A stretch of DNA of 64,000 bases from Agrobacterium salinitolerans (GTDB taxonomy: Bacteria; Pseudomonadota; Alphaproteobacteria; Rhizobiales; Rhizobiaceae). The stretch is from NCBI RefSeq assembly GCF_002008225.1, contig NZ_MRDH01000039.1, positions 1 through 64,000 on the forward strand, given 5' to 3'. This document shows positions 1-10,400 of this stretch, piece by piece (within the stretch, counting starts at the first letter, position 1; every line of letters starts with the position of its first letter). The notes under the pieces were generated by a model. The model worked only from the letters and a program-made list of their open reading frames with translations, was not told the DNA's origin and did not search any database. The translations under genes and the position numbers were made by a program.

Positions 1-80
1 CTGTTCAGGAGCAGGTTTCTTCAACATGTCCCAATGAATCATAAACCCCCAGCTCACGCCAGGGGTTTGTCAGCAGTCTG

Positions 81-107
81 ATCCCCGGCCATGCCCGGGG
101 ATTTTTC
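81..107 (+). terminator. Intrinsic terminator of the gene left of the window
   Basis: An 8-bp stem (ATCCCCGG at 81-88, CCGGGGAT at 95-102) with a six-base loop is followed by a run of five T. A second, weaker inverted repeat (AAACCCC 43-49, GGGGTTT 62-68) lies just upstream. Bases 1-44 hold stop codons in two + frames (35-37 and 42-44) and may be the 3' tail of a + strand gene, but the frame cannot be chosen from so few codons. Confidence 0.7.
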
Positions 108-178
108 TTTTCCAGGCGGTTTCGCAATTGAGTGCGACCTCTTAATGTACCCGCAAATCCGCATCACAGGGGCATGAC

Positions 179-1153
179 ATGACAGATATTTCGATGATAG
201 AAGCCGCGCGTGGGCGCATCGGCAACCATGCGGTTCGCACACCGCTTCTTTCATCCTCTTTTCTGGACGAAATTGCCGGGCGAAAGCTGTTCGTGAAGGC
301 TGAATGCCTGCAACGAACCGGTTCTTTCAAGTTTCGCGGCGGCTGGTCGGCCGTCTCCGGCCTTCCGGCGGAGGTGCGCGCCAAGGGCGTGATCGCCTTT
401 TCCTCCGGCAACCATGCGCAGGGTGTGGCGCTTGCCGCGAAGCTGCACAATGTTCCTGCCGTTATCATCATGCCGTCGGATGCGCCGAAGATCAAAATCG
501 AAAATACCCGCGCTTATGGCGCAGAGGTCGTGCTTTATGACCGGGCGAACGAAGATCGCGATGTCATTGGAGATCGCCTTTCGAACGAGCGTGGGCTGAC
601 GCTTATAAGGCCCTATGACGAACCGCTGGTCATTGCCGGGCAGGGAACAGTGGGACTGGAGATTGCTGAACAGGGCGCGGAACTGGGCATCGATGCGGCG
701 GAGGTTCTGGTGCCTTGCGGTGGCGGTGGCCTCACATCCGGCGTCTCCATTGCGCTTTCGGCGAAAGCGCCGAACTACAAGGTCAGAACTTCAGAACCGG
801 AACGGTTCGACGATGTGGCCCGCTCCCTTGCCTCGGGCAGGATCGAGCGTAACGCCACGACCTCGGGTTCGATCTGCGACGCGATTGTCACGCCGCAGCC
901 CGGCAATATCACCTTCCCGATCATGGCGGGGCTTTGCGGAAAAGGCGTCGTCGTGACCGAAGATGAGGCGCTGCGTGCGACGGTTCTCGCTTTCAACCGG
1001 CTGAAGATTGTTGTTGAACCCGGCGGCGCGGTGGCCCTGGCGGCGGCGCTATTTCATGGCGATGAACTGGAAAGCGAAACGGTGATCGCAGTTGCTTCCG
1101 GCGGCAATATCGATCCGCAGATCATGGCCGGCGCGCTGTCCCGTTTCGGGTGA
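179..1153 (+). CDS. PLP-dependent threonine/serine dehydratase family protein
   Basis: The 324-residue protein is a fold-type II PLP enzyme of the serine/threonine dehydratase family. The PLP lysine is expected at Lys51 in the motif SFKFRGG, and the glycine-rich phosphate loop PCGGGGL is at about residues 179-185. Family members deaminate L-threonine or L-serine (or 3-hydroxyaspartate) to the 2-oxo acid and ammonia; serine racemases look similar. There is no C-terminal ACT domain, so it is not the feedback-inhibited biosynthetic IlvA form (about 400-500 residues) but the short catabolic type. It converges with the FAD oxidoreductase gene, only 8 bases apart, with no terminator visible between them. 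Exact substrate is not readable from sequence. Confidence 0.85.
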   Translation: MTDISMIEAARGRIGNHAVRTPLLSSSFLDEIAGRKLFVKAECLQRTGSFKFRGGWSAVSGLPAEVRAKGVIAFSSGNHAQGVALAAKLHNVPAVIIMPSDAPKIKIENTRAYGAEVVLYDRANEDRDVIGDRLSNERGLTLIRPYDEPLVIAGQGTVGLEIAEQGAELGIDAAEVLVPCGGGGLTSGVSIALSAKAPNYKVRTSEPERFDDVARSLASGRIERNATTSGSICDAIVTPQPGNITFPIMAGLCGKGVVVTEDEALRATVLAFNRLKIVVEPGGAVALAAALFHGDELESETVIAVASGGNIDPQIMAGALSRFG

Positions 1154-1161
1154 GGTTGAGA

Positions 1162-2265
1162 TCAGGCCTCGAAGCGTGCTGCGACCTCCCCGGCAATTGC
1201 CAGCGAGGCGGTAAGTCCGGGGCTTTCTATGCCGAAAAGATTGACGAGGCCGGCAAGACCGTGTGTTTCCGCCCCATCGATGCGGAAGTCCATGGCCGGT
1301 TCGTCCGGACCGGAAATCTTTGGCCGGATACCGGAATAGGCCGGGATCAGCGCGTGATCGGGAAGACCTGGCCAATAGCGCCTTATAGCGTCTCCAAAAC
1401 CCTCCATGCGGCGGGGATCGACGGCATAGTCGACTGTGTCCACCCACTCCACATCCGGCCCGAAACGGGTCTGGCCAGCGAGATCGAGCGTGAGATGCAC
1501 GCCGAGACCATGGGTGTGCGGCGCGGGGTAGATCAGCCGTGAAAAGGGCGACTTGCCAGCCAGCGAAAAATAGCTGCCCTTGGCGAAACGCGCCTGCGGG
1601 ATCACTTCGTCCGGCACTCCTTCGATCTTCCTCGCCACCATCGGTGCGACAAGGCCGGCAGAATTGACGAGCAGCCGGCATGTCAGGCTGGTGGGCTCTG
1701 CGCCTCCGACGTGAATCCGGAAACCATCGCGGATCACTTCTGCCTTTTCGAAGGGTGCGTTCAGGGCAAGGGCAGCGCCGTGATCCTGCGCGTCTCCAAG
1801 GAGCGCCAGCATATAACCATGGCTGTCGATGATACCGGTCGAGGGCGATATCAGGGCTGCGACGCAGGCGAGTGCGGGTTCGAGCAGGAGCGCCTGTCGC
1901 GCATCGACTAGCTCAAGGTCGTCGCAGCCGTTAGCTATGCCTTTTTCGCGCAGGGCGGCGAGCATGGCCACCTCTTCATCGCGCGTGGCGACGATGAGCT
2001 TGCCACAGCGGCGATGTGAAACGCCGTGGCTTTGGCAGAAGGCGTAAAGCCGCTCCTTGCCCTCCACGCAAAGTCGGGCCTTGAGGCTTCCGGTTGGATA
2101 ATAGAGCCCGGCGTGAATGACTTCGCTGTTGCGGGAGGAGGTGGCCGAGCCGAATTCCTTCCCGCTTTCGAGGATAATGGCGGAAAGGCCACGTATCGCC
2201 AGTTCGCGCGCTGTCGCCAGCCCTATCACCCCGGCTCCGATGATGATGGCGTCGATATCCGTCAT
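1162..2265 (-). CDS. FAD-dependent oxidoreductase, L-2-hydroxyglutarate oxidase (LhgO) type
   Basis: A 367-residue DAO-superfamily flavoprotein. The N-terminus carries the FAD-binding Rossmann motif GAGVIG (residues 10-15) directly after a beta strand, and the body resembles the L-2-hydroxyglutarate oxidase/YgaF group, for example the block around [18 protein letters not shown] and the late G-x-RPK segment. Such enzymes oxidise a 2-hydroxy acid to the 2-oxo acid and pass electrons to the respiratory chain. The reading frame is open 73 codons further upstream, but the ATG at 2265 is chosen because the Rossmann fold starts right after it; the upstream extension is unlike the family. The assignment to L-2-hydroxyglutarate rather than another hydroxy or amino acid is inference. 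Confidence 0.8.
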   Translation of the reverse strand: MTDIDAIIIGAGVIGLATARELAIRGLSAIILESGKEFGSATSSRNSEVIHAGLYYPTGSLKARLCVEGKERLYAFCQSHGVSHRRCGKLIVATRDEEVAMLAALREKGIANGCDDLELVDARQALLLEPALACVAALISPSTGIIDSHGYMLALLGDAQDHGAALALNAPFEKAEVIRDGFRIHVGGAEPTSLTCRLLVNSAGLVAPMVARKIEGVPDEVIPQARFAKGSYFSLAGKSPFSRLIYPAPHTHGLGVHLTLDLAGQTRFGPDVEWVDTVDYAVDPRRMEGFGDAIRRYWPGLPDHALIPAYSGIRPKISGPDEPAMDFRIDGAETHGLAGLVNLFGIESPGLTASLAIAGEVAARFEA

Positions 2266-2494
2266 GGTGTTTTCCGTGCCCGCCAGTGGTTTTGAGAGGA
2301 GATGCCCTCCGCCGCGCTGATCTTGCGCCATGGGTAGATTGATGCTTGCCGGTGGGCAAGTCGCAATCGGTATTTTTCCCGATGCGCCAATCTTATGGAA
2401 TTTTATCTCTACGGAAACAGTGGGGAATAAAGCTATTTTACAAGCGAGATAAGCAATGCCCGCTTTGAAGGGCCGAGCAGGCAAGGAGTATACA

Positions 2495-2638
2495 ATGTCT
2501 TATTCCAAGGCAGGAAAAGTAAATGACTTTGTCTCGCCGCCCCAATCGCCGCGCAACTGGAAAGATTCGGTACATGCGGCTCTTGTCGGCGTCTGTGTGG
2601 CTTTTGTCGCCGCCGTCATCTTCGGTCTCGTTCCCTGA
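2495..2638 (+). CDS. Small single-span membrane protein, unknown function
   Basis: A 47-residue protein with a polar N-terminal half (about 26 residues, containing SPPQSPRNW) and one hydrophobic C-terminal segment (about residues 27-46) ending in LVP. The ATG at 2495 is chosen over the in-frame ATG at 2456 because AAGGAG (2483-2488) sits 6 bases before it. It is divergent from the FAD oxidoreductase gene and followed by a strong terminator, so it looks like its own transcription unit. I do not recognise a family. The single membrane span, good ribosome-binding site and dedicated terminator argue that it is real. Confidence 0.65.
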   Translation: MSYSKAGKVNDFVSPPQSPRNWKDSVHAALVGVCVAFVAAVIFGLVP

Positions 2639-2674
2639 TCCTCCCGATTTTCTCATCAGGTAATTTGAGAATAA

Positions 2675-2705
2675 AAGGCCGGTAGCTCCTCCGACCGGCC
2701 TTTTT
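2675..2705. terminator. Bidirectional intrinsic terminator
   Basis: AAGGCCGGT and ACCGGCCTT arms around a short loop, with a T run on the + side and a T-rich run on the - side. It lies between the convergent 47-residue protein gene and the M20 amidohydrolase gene and can serve both. Confidence 0.85.
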
Positions 2706-2714
2706 CATGCCCAT

Positions 2715-3893
2715 TCACGCCTTCAGGTAATCTTCCGCCAGATCGACCCAGAATGCGGTTCCGATCGGCAGGATATCGTCGTTGAAATCGAATTTCGGAT
2801 GATGCAGCGGCGGGTCGTTATCGGTGCGGGCGGTGCCGAGGAAGAAATAACAGCCGGGCCGTTTCTCCAGCATATAGGCGAAGTCTTCCGCACCCATCGA
2901 CGGCCGCTGCATCTGCGCCACCTTGTCAGCCCCGGCAAAACGCCGGGCGAGATCGGCGACATAGTCCGTTTCCGTCTTGTGGTTGATCGTTGCGTTATAT
3001 CCGCGCTCATAGTCGATGGTGACGCTCATGCCGTAGCTGGCGGCCTGGCCTTCGGCTATCGCCCGGATGCGTTTTTCCAGCTCGTCGCGCACGCCCGGAT
3101 CGAAGGAGCGGATGGTCAGCAGCATTTCCGCCGTTTCGGGAATGACATTGCTGGCAGCACCGGCATGGAATGCGCCAACCGTGACGACCGCCGATAATTG
3201 TGGATGGATGTTGCGTGACACCACGGTTTGCAGCGCCATGATGATGCTTGCGCCGGCAACGATGGGGTCGGCTGCATCCTGGGGTTCGGCGCCGTGGCCG
3301 CCGTAGCCGTTGACGGTAATCTTGCACTCGTCGACGGCGGCAAGGATCGGCCCGTCACGCAGCACGAATTGCCCGAAGGGCACACCGGGATCGTTATGCA
3401 GGGCAAAAACCGCATCGCAGGGAAAACGTTCGAACAGCCCGTCCTCGATCATGATGCGGGCGCCGCCGAAATTCTCTTCCGCGGGCTGGAAAATCAGATG
3501 CAGGGTTCCGTTGAAATTTTTACGCTCCGCGATGATCTTCGCCGCGCCGAGCAGCATGGCGGTGTGGCCGTCATGGCCGCAGGCGTGCATTACGCCCTGA
3601 TTGGCGCTCGCATAATCCACCCCGGTTTCCTCGTGGATCGGCAGGGCGTCGATATCGGCGCGGATGCCGAGCGTGCGGGTGCTGTCGCCATTGCGCAGGG
3701 TAGCAACGACACCCGTTCCGGCCAGCCCCCGCGTAACCTCATAGCCCAGCGCGGCCAACTGTTCGGCAATAAAATCCGACGTCTTGAACTCCGAAAGGCC
3801 GATTTCGGGATTGCGGTGCAGGTGGCGGCGAATGGCCACCACATCCGCCATATGGTTGGCAAAGGATGCGAGATTTGCGGTCTGTCTGGTCAT
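2715..3893 (-). CDS. M20-family amidohydrolase (hippurate hydrolase / aminoacylase type)
   Basis: A 392-residue M20D metallopeptidase. The metal-binding motifs are visible: HACGHDGH at 103-110, the preceding Asp pair in GIRADIDALP (80-82), and the Glu-Glu of FQPAEEN at about 139-140. Family members hydrolyse N-acyl amino acids or amino-acid conjugates such as hippurate, indole-3-acetyl amino acids or N-acetyl amino acids in the cytoplasm. Length matches the family. The gene is alone on its strand here, so no pathway can be inferred. The ATG has no strong ribosome-binding site, but the N-terminus aligns with the usual family start. Confidence 0.85.
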   Translation of the reverse strand: MTRQTANLASFANHMADVVAIRRHLHRNPEIGLSEFKTSDFIAEQLAALGYEVTRGLAGTGVVATLRNGDSTRTLGIRADIDALPIHEETGVDYASANQGVMHACGHDGHTAMLLGAAKIIAERKNFNGTLHLIFQPAEENFGGARIMIEDGLFERFPCDAVFALHNDPGVPFGQFVLRDGPILAAVDECKITVNGYGGHGAEPQDAADPIVAGASIIMALQTVVSRNIHPQLSAVVTVGAFHAGAASNVIPETAEMLLTIRSFDPGVRDELEKRIRAIAEGQAASYGMSVTIDYERGYNATINHKTETDYVADLARRFAGADKVAQMQRPSMGAEDFAYMLEKRPGCYFFLGTARTDNDPPLHHPKFDFNDDILPIGTAFWVDLAEDYLKA

Positions 3894-4469
3894 TTTTTAA
3901 AGTCCCGGGTTCGGCCGTTTTTCCGGCGCCTTTTGCAAATGACATAGCAGCATATGCAGCCATGCGTAAGGGGCGTGGCCTGCCCTGAAACGCGCTGAAA
4001 TTCAGCGCTTGCATCGTGCCGCGACAGGTGGCATGGAACTATTGACGTCCTGGGGCATTAGCTTCTTTCGGATGTGGCGCGGACCTTCTCGGTTCGTGTT
4101 GCCTTTCAGGTTGTCAACGGGGGATTATCGGACGTTGCGCGAACAATTTTCGCCATCGGGGAGGGTGCGAAATCCGGTCGGAACGGCAATGCCGGGCCGA
4201 ACGACGCCGCTTTCTTCTCTTCATCGAAAGCGCCCCTTCCGCGTCGATCTCCAGCTTCGCACACATCCCGGAATAATGACGCTGCAGCATGATGTGCCTG
4301 CGGATGTTATGCGCTTGACGATCCGTTCCGCACAGCGTCTGGTCCGGTTCACCGAAGGTTCAGGATAAGTCATAAATATAGCGTGGCCCGATTTTCGTTT
4401 GTGTTCCCGCCACGGACGAATTGCAGGTCAAGTTGAACCAGTTTCCATAAAGTTCAGAATACGAGCCCG
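3894..4469. other. 576-base intergenic region between divergent M20 and chvB genes
   Basis: Open reading frames here (for example 4009-4368) lack family resemblance and ribosome-binding sites. The stretch 4362-4380 is AT-rich (GATAAGTCATAAATATA) and may contain the -10 region of chvB, but no matching -35 was found. No terminator, repeat or RNA gene is evident. The region presumably carries promoters for both flanking genes. Confidence 0.5.
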
Positions 4470-7400
4470 ATGTCATTTCATATTACCCCGACCGCCGCCG
4501 CCCGTGATTCAGAGACGAAGCAGATCGATCACAACGATTCGATCCGCGCGTCCTATATGACGGTCGAGGAACTGCATGATGCGGGCGCCGCGCTTTCGCG
4601 CGATGGCGCCGACAGCCTTCCCGGCTTCATGGAGTTCGATTTCTTCGAGCGTCACCGCGAGAACGAGAAGGAAATCCTCAGGGTCTATCGTACGACTGCC
4701 GTCGATGCGGAAAATGGCGCGACGATAACGCCGGCGGCGGAATGGCTGCTCGACAACCATTACGTCATCGAAGAGGCGATCCAGGAAGTCCGTCGCGATT
4801 TTCCGCGCAAGTTCTATCGCCAGCTGCCGACGATGACGGTTGGCGGGGTGACTGTCCCGCGGGTTGTGGCGCTCGGCTGGCTTTATGTCGCCCATACCCA
4901 CAGCACGGTTTCGCGCGAGAACATGACGGCGCTGGTGGATGGCTACCAGACGTCAAAGACGCTGCAGATCGGCGAATTGTGGGCTCTGCCGTCGATCATC
5001 CGTTTTGTGCTCATCGAAAATCTTCGCCGCATCTCCATCCGCGTGGAACGTTCGCGTCGCATGCGCCAGAAGGCGAATGAAGTCGTCGATGAAATCATTC
5101 GCCTCAACGATGCGGAAGCCTCGGCAGCGCTTCTCAAGCAGGTCGATTCGCTGGTCGACGACCCGACTTTCGCGACGCAGTTCCTTTATCGTCTGAGGAA
5201 CGGCTCGCAAACCTCAGGTTTTGCCGTTGCCTGGCTTGAAGAGCGTCTTCATGCTGCCGGTACCGACGCCGAAAACATCATGATGTCGGAACATAATCGC
5301 TTAGCATCCGGCAATGTGACGATGGGCAACATCGTTAAGAGCCTGCGTGAAATCGACGACACCGAATGGTCGGTGTGGTTCGAGGAAGTCAGCCACATCG
5401 ACAAGGTCCTGCGCGAAGAGACCGACTACGAGGTTCTGGATTTCGGTTCACGCAACACCTACCGCAATACAATCGAGCTTTTGGCGCGCCGCTCACCCAA
5501 GACCGAAGTCGAGGTTGCGCGCGCCGCTGTCGAAATGGCGCGTTCGGAGACGCCGGCCGGTGCGGATGAAACCCATCGCGTCAATGTCGGTTCCGTGCTT
5601 GTGGGCCAGCGCCGCTTCGAACTCGAAAAGGCTTTGGGGTACCGGCCCCTGGTGTCGCAGCATATTGTCCGGGCCATGCGCAAGTTCAACTGGCTCGCGA
5701 TTGCGGCGCCGGTGCTGCTGATCACCGCGCTCGCCATGCTCGCCGTCGGCTGGTTCCTGGCGCAAGCCGGTATGCCCTGGTATGTTGTGACCGCCTTCCT
5801 GCTGATGTTCGCATTGCCGGCATCCGAAGGCGCAACCGGCCTCTTCAACACGCTCGTCACCTTCTTCGTGAAACCGTTCCGGCTTGTCGGATACGAGTTC
5901 AAGAATGGCATCCCGCAGGATGCCCGCACATTGGTTGCCGTGCCCTGCATGCTGACCAGCCGTGATAGCGTCGACGAGATGATGCGCAATATCGAGGTGC
6001 ATTATCTCGCCAATCCGCATGGCGAGATCTACTTCTCGCTGGTGGGCGACTGGCGTGATGCGCAATATGAACAGTCCGACGACGATCTCGAAATTCTCGA
6101 TTATGCCAAGCGCGAGCTTGCGGCGCTGAACAGCCGTTATGCCTTTGACGGCAAGACGCGCTTCTACCTGCTGCACCGCCGCCGCCTCTACAATCCGGCC
6201 GAAGGCTGCTGGATGGGCTGGGAGCGAAAGCGCGGCAAGCTGCATGAGCTGAACATGCTGCTGCGCGGCGACAAGGATACGACTTTCCTTGGCGGTGCGA
6301 ACATCGTGCCGACCGATGTCAAATATGTCATGACGCTGGATGCCGACACGCGCCTGATGCGCGATGCGGTGACCAAGCTCGTCGGCAAGATGCACCATCC
6401 GATCAACCGCCCGAGGATCGATCCGGAATCCGGACGAGTTGTCGAAGGCTACGGTCTGCTGCAGCCGCGTGTGACGCCCTCGCTGACGACGGGCAAGGAC
6501 GCCTCCGTCTTCCAGCGCGTCTTCTCGATCAATCGCGGTATCGACCCTTATGTCTTCACCGTTTCCGACGTCTATCAAGACCTGACTTCCGAAGGCACTT
6601 TCACCGGCAAGGGTCTTTACGATGTGGATGCCTTCGAGGCGGCGCTGAAGGGCCGTATCGAGGAAAACTCCATCCTCAGCCACGACCTACTCGAAGGCTC
6701 GTTTGCGCGCTGCGCGCTCGTCACCGATGTGGAGCTGGTGGAAGACTTCCCGACCCGATATGAGGTGGAAGTGTCGCGCCAGCATCGCTGGGCGCGCGGC
6801 GACTGGCAGCTTCTGCCCTTTATCCTCGATCGTGCCCGCGGCGTTACCGCCATCGGCCGCTGGAAGATGGTCGACAATCTGCGTCGCTCGCTGACGCCGA
6901 TCGCCTGGTTCTTCGCCTCGATCCTCGGCTGGTATTTCATGGATCCGCTCGGTGCGCTGATCTGGCAGATTTTGCTGATCTTCTCGCTGTTCGTCGCGCC
7001 CACGCTTTCCTTGCTGTCCGGACTCGTGCCGCGCTCCACCGATATCGTGCCACAGGCGCATTTCCACACCATCTGGTCCGAAATCCGCGCCACCAACGCA
7101 CAGGTTGCGCTGCGCATCGTCTTCATCGCCGATGCCGCCTGCATGATGACGGATGCGATTGCACGTTCGCTGTACCGCCTGCTCGTCAGCCACAAGCTGA
7201 TGCTGGAATGGCGCACCGCCGCCAGCATGCAGTCGAGCGCACAGGGCGGCATCGTCGATTATTACCGCCAGATGTGGCATGCGCCTGTCGTGGCCATGCT
7301 GGGGCTGTTGTTTGCGTCGCTGCCGGGCGACAACGCCTTCCTGATCGGTATCCCTTTTACGCTTCTTTGGGTTCTGTCCCCGGCCGTCGCCTGGTATGTC

Positions 7401-10400
7401 AGCCAGTCTGCTGAAACCGAAGACCGATTGTTCGTTTCGGAGCATGTCTCCTTCGAACTTCGCAAGATCGCGCGTCGCACCTGGCGTTATTACGAGACCT
7501 TCGTGACAGCGCAGGAAAATCACCTACCGCCGGACAACTTCCAGGAAACGCCGGAGCCGATTGTCGCTTCGCGTACCTCTCCCACCAATATCGGCGTCTA
7601 TCTGCTTTCCATCATTTCGGCGCGCCAGTTCGGCTGGATCAGCTTTGCCGATACGCTGGAGCGGATCGAGAACACGATCCAGACCGTCGAGAAGATGGAG
7701 AAGTATCGCGGTCATCTCTACAACTGGTATCATACCGACACCTTGCAGACGCTTGGGCCGCGTTATGTTTCGGCAGTGGATAGCGGCAACCTCGCCGGCC
7801 ATCTGATTGCGGTTTCGTCCGCCTGCCGCGATTGGGCGGAGGCGCCGTCCGCGCATCTTCAGGGTAATCTGGACGGTATTGGTGATCTTGCCGGCATTCT
7901 GCGCGAAACGCTGAAGGCATTGCCGGACGATCGCAAGAACCTGCGACCGCTGCATCGCCGGCTTGAAGAGCGCATCATCGGCTTCTCGAACGCCCTTGCG
8001 TCCGTCAAGCGCGAGCATGAATTCGCCTCGATCCGTGTCATCAATCTCGCGGTTCTTGCGCGCGATATCCAGAAACTCGCCACCAACGTCGATCACGAGG
8101 TGAAATCCGCGCAGAGCGCGGAAGTGACGCGCTGGGCGCAATTGCTCGTCGATTGCTGCGAGGCGCATATTTCAGACAGCGCCATCGACCTCACCAACAT
8201 GGAGCCGCTGCGACAACGTCTCGCATCGCTGCGCGACCGCAGCCGCAACCTCGCCTTCTCGATGGATTTCACGTTCCTTTACCGCAAGGATCGCCGTCTT
8301 CTGTCGATCGGTTACCGCGTCGAAAGCAAGGAGCTCGACGAGGCCTGCTACGACCTCCTGGCTTCCGAATGCCGCCTGACCAGCCTGTTTGCCATCGCCA
8401 AGGGCGATCTGCCGACCGAACACTGGTATCGTCTTGGCCGTCAGGTCGTGCCAATCGGTGCGCAGGGGGCGTTGGTGTCGTGGTCGGGTTCGATGTTCGA
8501 ATATCTGATGCCGCCGCTCGTCATGCAGGAGCGTCAGGGCGGCATCCTCAACCAGACCAATAATCTGATCGTCAAGGAACAGATGAACCACGGCCGCCGT
8601 CTCGGCACGCCATGGGGCATTTCCGAAGCGGCGTTCAACGCCCGCGATCACAACATGAACTATCAGTACACCAACTTCGGTGTACCGACCCTTGGCCTCA
8701 AGCGTGGTCTCGGCCAGAATGCGGTGATCGCGCCTTATGCGTCGATCCTCGCCAGCCAGTACGATCCCGACGGTGCACTCGAAAACCTCGACAAGCTGCG
8801 CAAGCTGGGCGCGCTTGGACAATATGGTTTCCATGATGCGGTGGATTTCACGCCGACGCGCGTACCGGACGGCAAGGTCTGTGCGGTGGTCTATAACTAT
8901 TATGCTCACCACCACGGCATGTCGATTGCGGCCGTCGCCAACGTCGCTTTCGACGGCGTGCTGCGCGAACTCTTCCATTCCGATCCGGTGATCGAGGCGG
9001 CCGAACTGCTGTTGCAGGAAAAGGCGCCACGCGAAGTGCCCGTCATGAGCGCCAAATACGAGCCGGAAACCCCCGGCAAGGAACAGGCCGACCTGTTGCG
9101 TGCGGAAGTGCGCTCCATTGCCGATCCTGCGGTGCGCGACCGCGAAGTGGTGTTCCTCTCGAACGGCCATTATTCGACCATGCTCACCTCGACGGGTGCG
9201 GGTTATTCGAAGTGGAACGGACAGGCGATTTCCCGCTGGAAAGCCGATCCGACAGACGATCGATGGGGCACCTTCATCTTCCTGCGCGATACCACCAATG
9301 GACAATGGTGGAGTGCGACGGCGGAGCCGCGTGTCATCGAGGGTGAAAAGACCAAGACGATCTTTACCGATGACAAGGCCGAGTTCCACAAGACAACAGG
9401 CGATCTGCAGAGTGTTGTCGAATGCATCGTCGCCACTGAGCATGATGCCGAAGGCCGCCGTATCACCCTGCTGAACGTCGGTTCCGAGGATCGCTACATC
9501 GAAGTGACCTCCTATATGGAGCCGGTCATCGCGTCTGAGGATGATGACAACGCCCATCCGCTCTTCTCGCGCATGTTTGTGCAGACGGAAATCGGCCGCC
9601 GCGGCGACGTCATCCGCGCTTGGCGCAACCGTCGCAGTCCGAACGAGCCTGGCACCGTCATCGCGCATCTGGCCGCCGACAATGCCGGCCCGTCGCGCCC
9701 GACGGAATTTGAAACGGATCGCGCCAAGTTCATCGGTCGCGGACGGTCGCTGCGCGAAGCTGCGGCTTTTGATGCCGGTGCAACGCTCTCCAGCACCGAC
9801 GGTTTCACGCTCGATCCGATCCTCTCCCTTCGGCGCACCGTGCGCGTGCCGGCCGGCAAGAAGGTAAGCGTGATCTTCTGGACGATTGCCGCGCCAAGCC
9901 GCGAGGAAGTCGACAAGGCGATCGATCGCTATCGTCATCCGGACGCTTTCGCCCATGAACTCGTGCATGCCTGGACACGCACGCAGGTGCAGATGCGCCA
10001 TGTGGGTGTCACCTCGCAGCAGGCGGCCGCCTTCCAACATCTCGGCCGTTATCTGACCTATCCCGACATGCATCTGCGTGCGGATTCGGAAACGCTGAAA
10101 ACAGGCCTCGCCTCGCAGCGCTCTCTGTGGCCGCTTGCCATTTCGGGCGATTTCCCGATCTTCAGCCTGCGCATCAATGACGACATGGACATGGATATCG
10201 CCCGTGAGGCGCTGAGCGCCCACGAATATCTGCGTTCACGCGGCGTGATCTTCGATCTCGTCATCGTCAACGAACGCGCTGCGTCCTATGCCCAGGACAT
10301 GCAGCATGCGCTCGATCATATCTCCGAGGCGCAGCGTCGTATCAATCCTGCCGATGGCGGACGCCCACATGTCTTCTCGGTACGCCGCGACCTGATGGAC

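Noticed and set aside
4009-4368. 120-codon + frame upstream of chvB
   Set aside because: No ribosome-binding site, no homology by eye, irregular composition.
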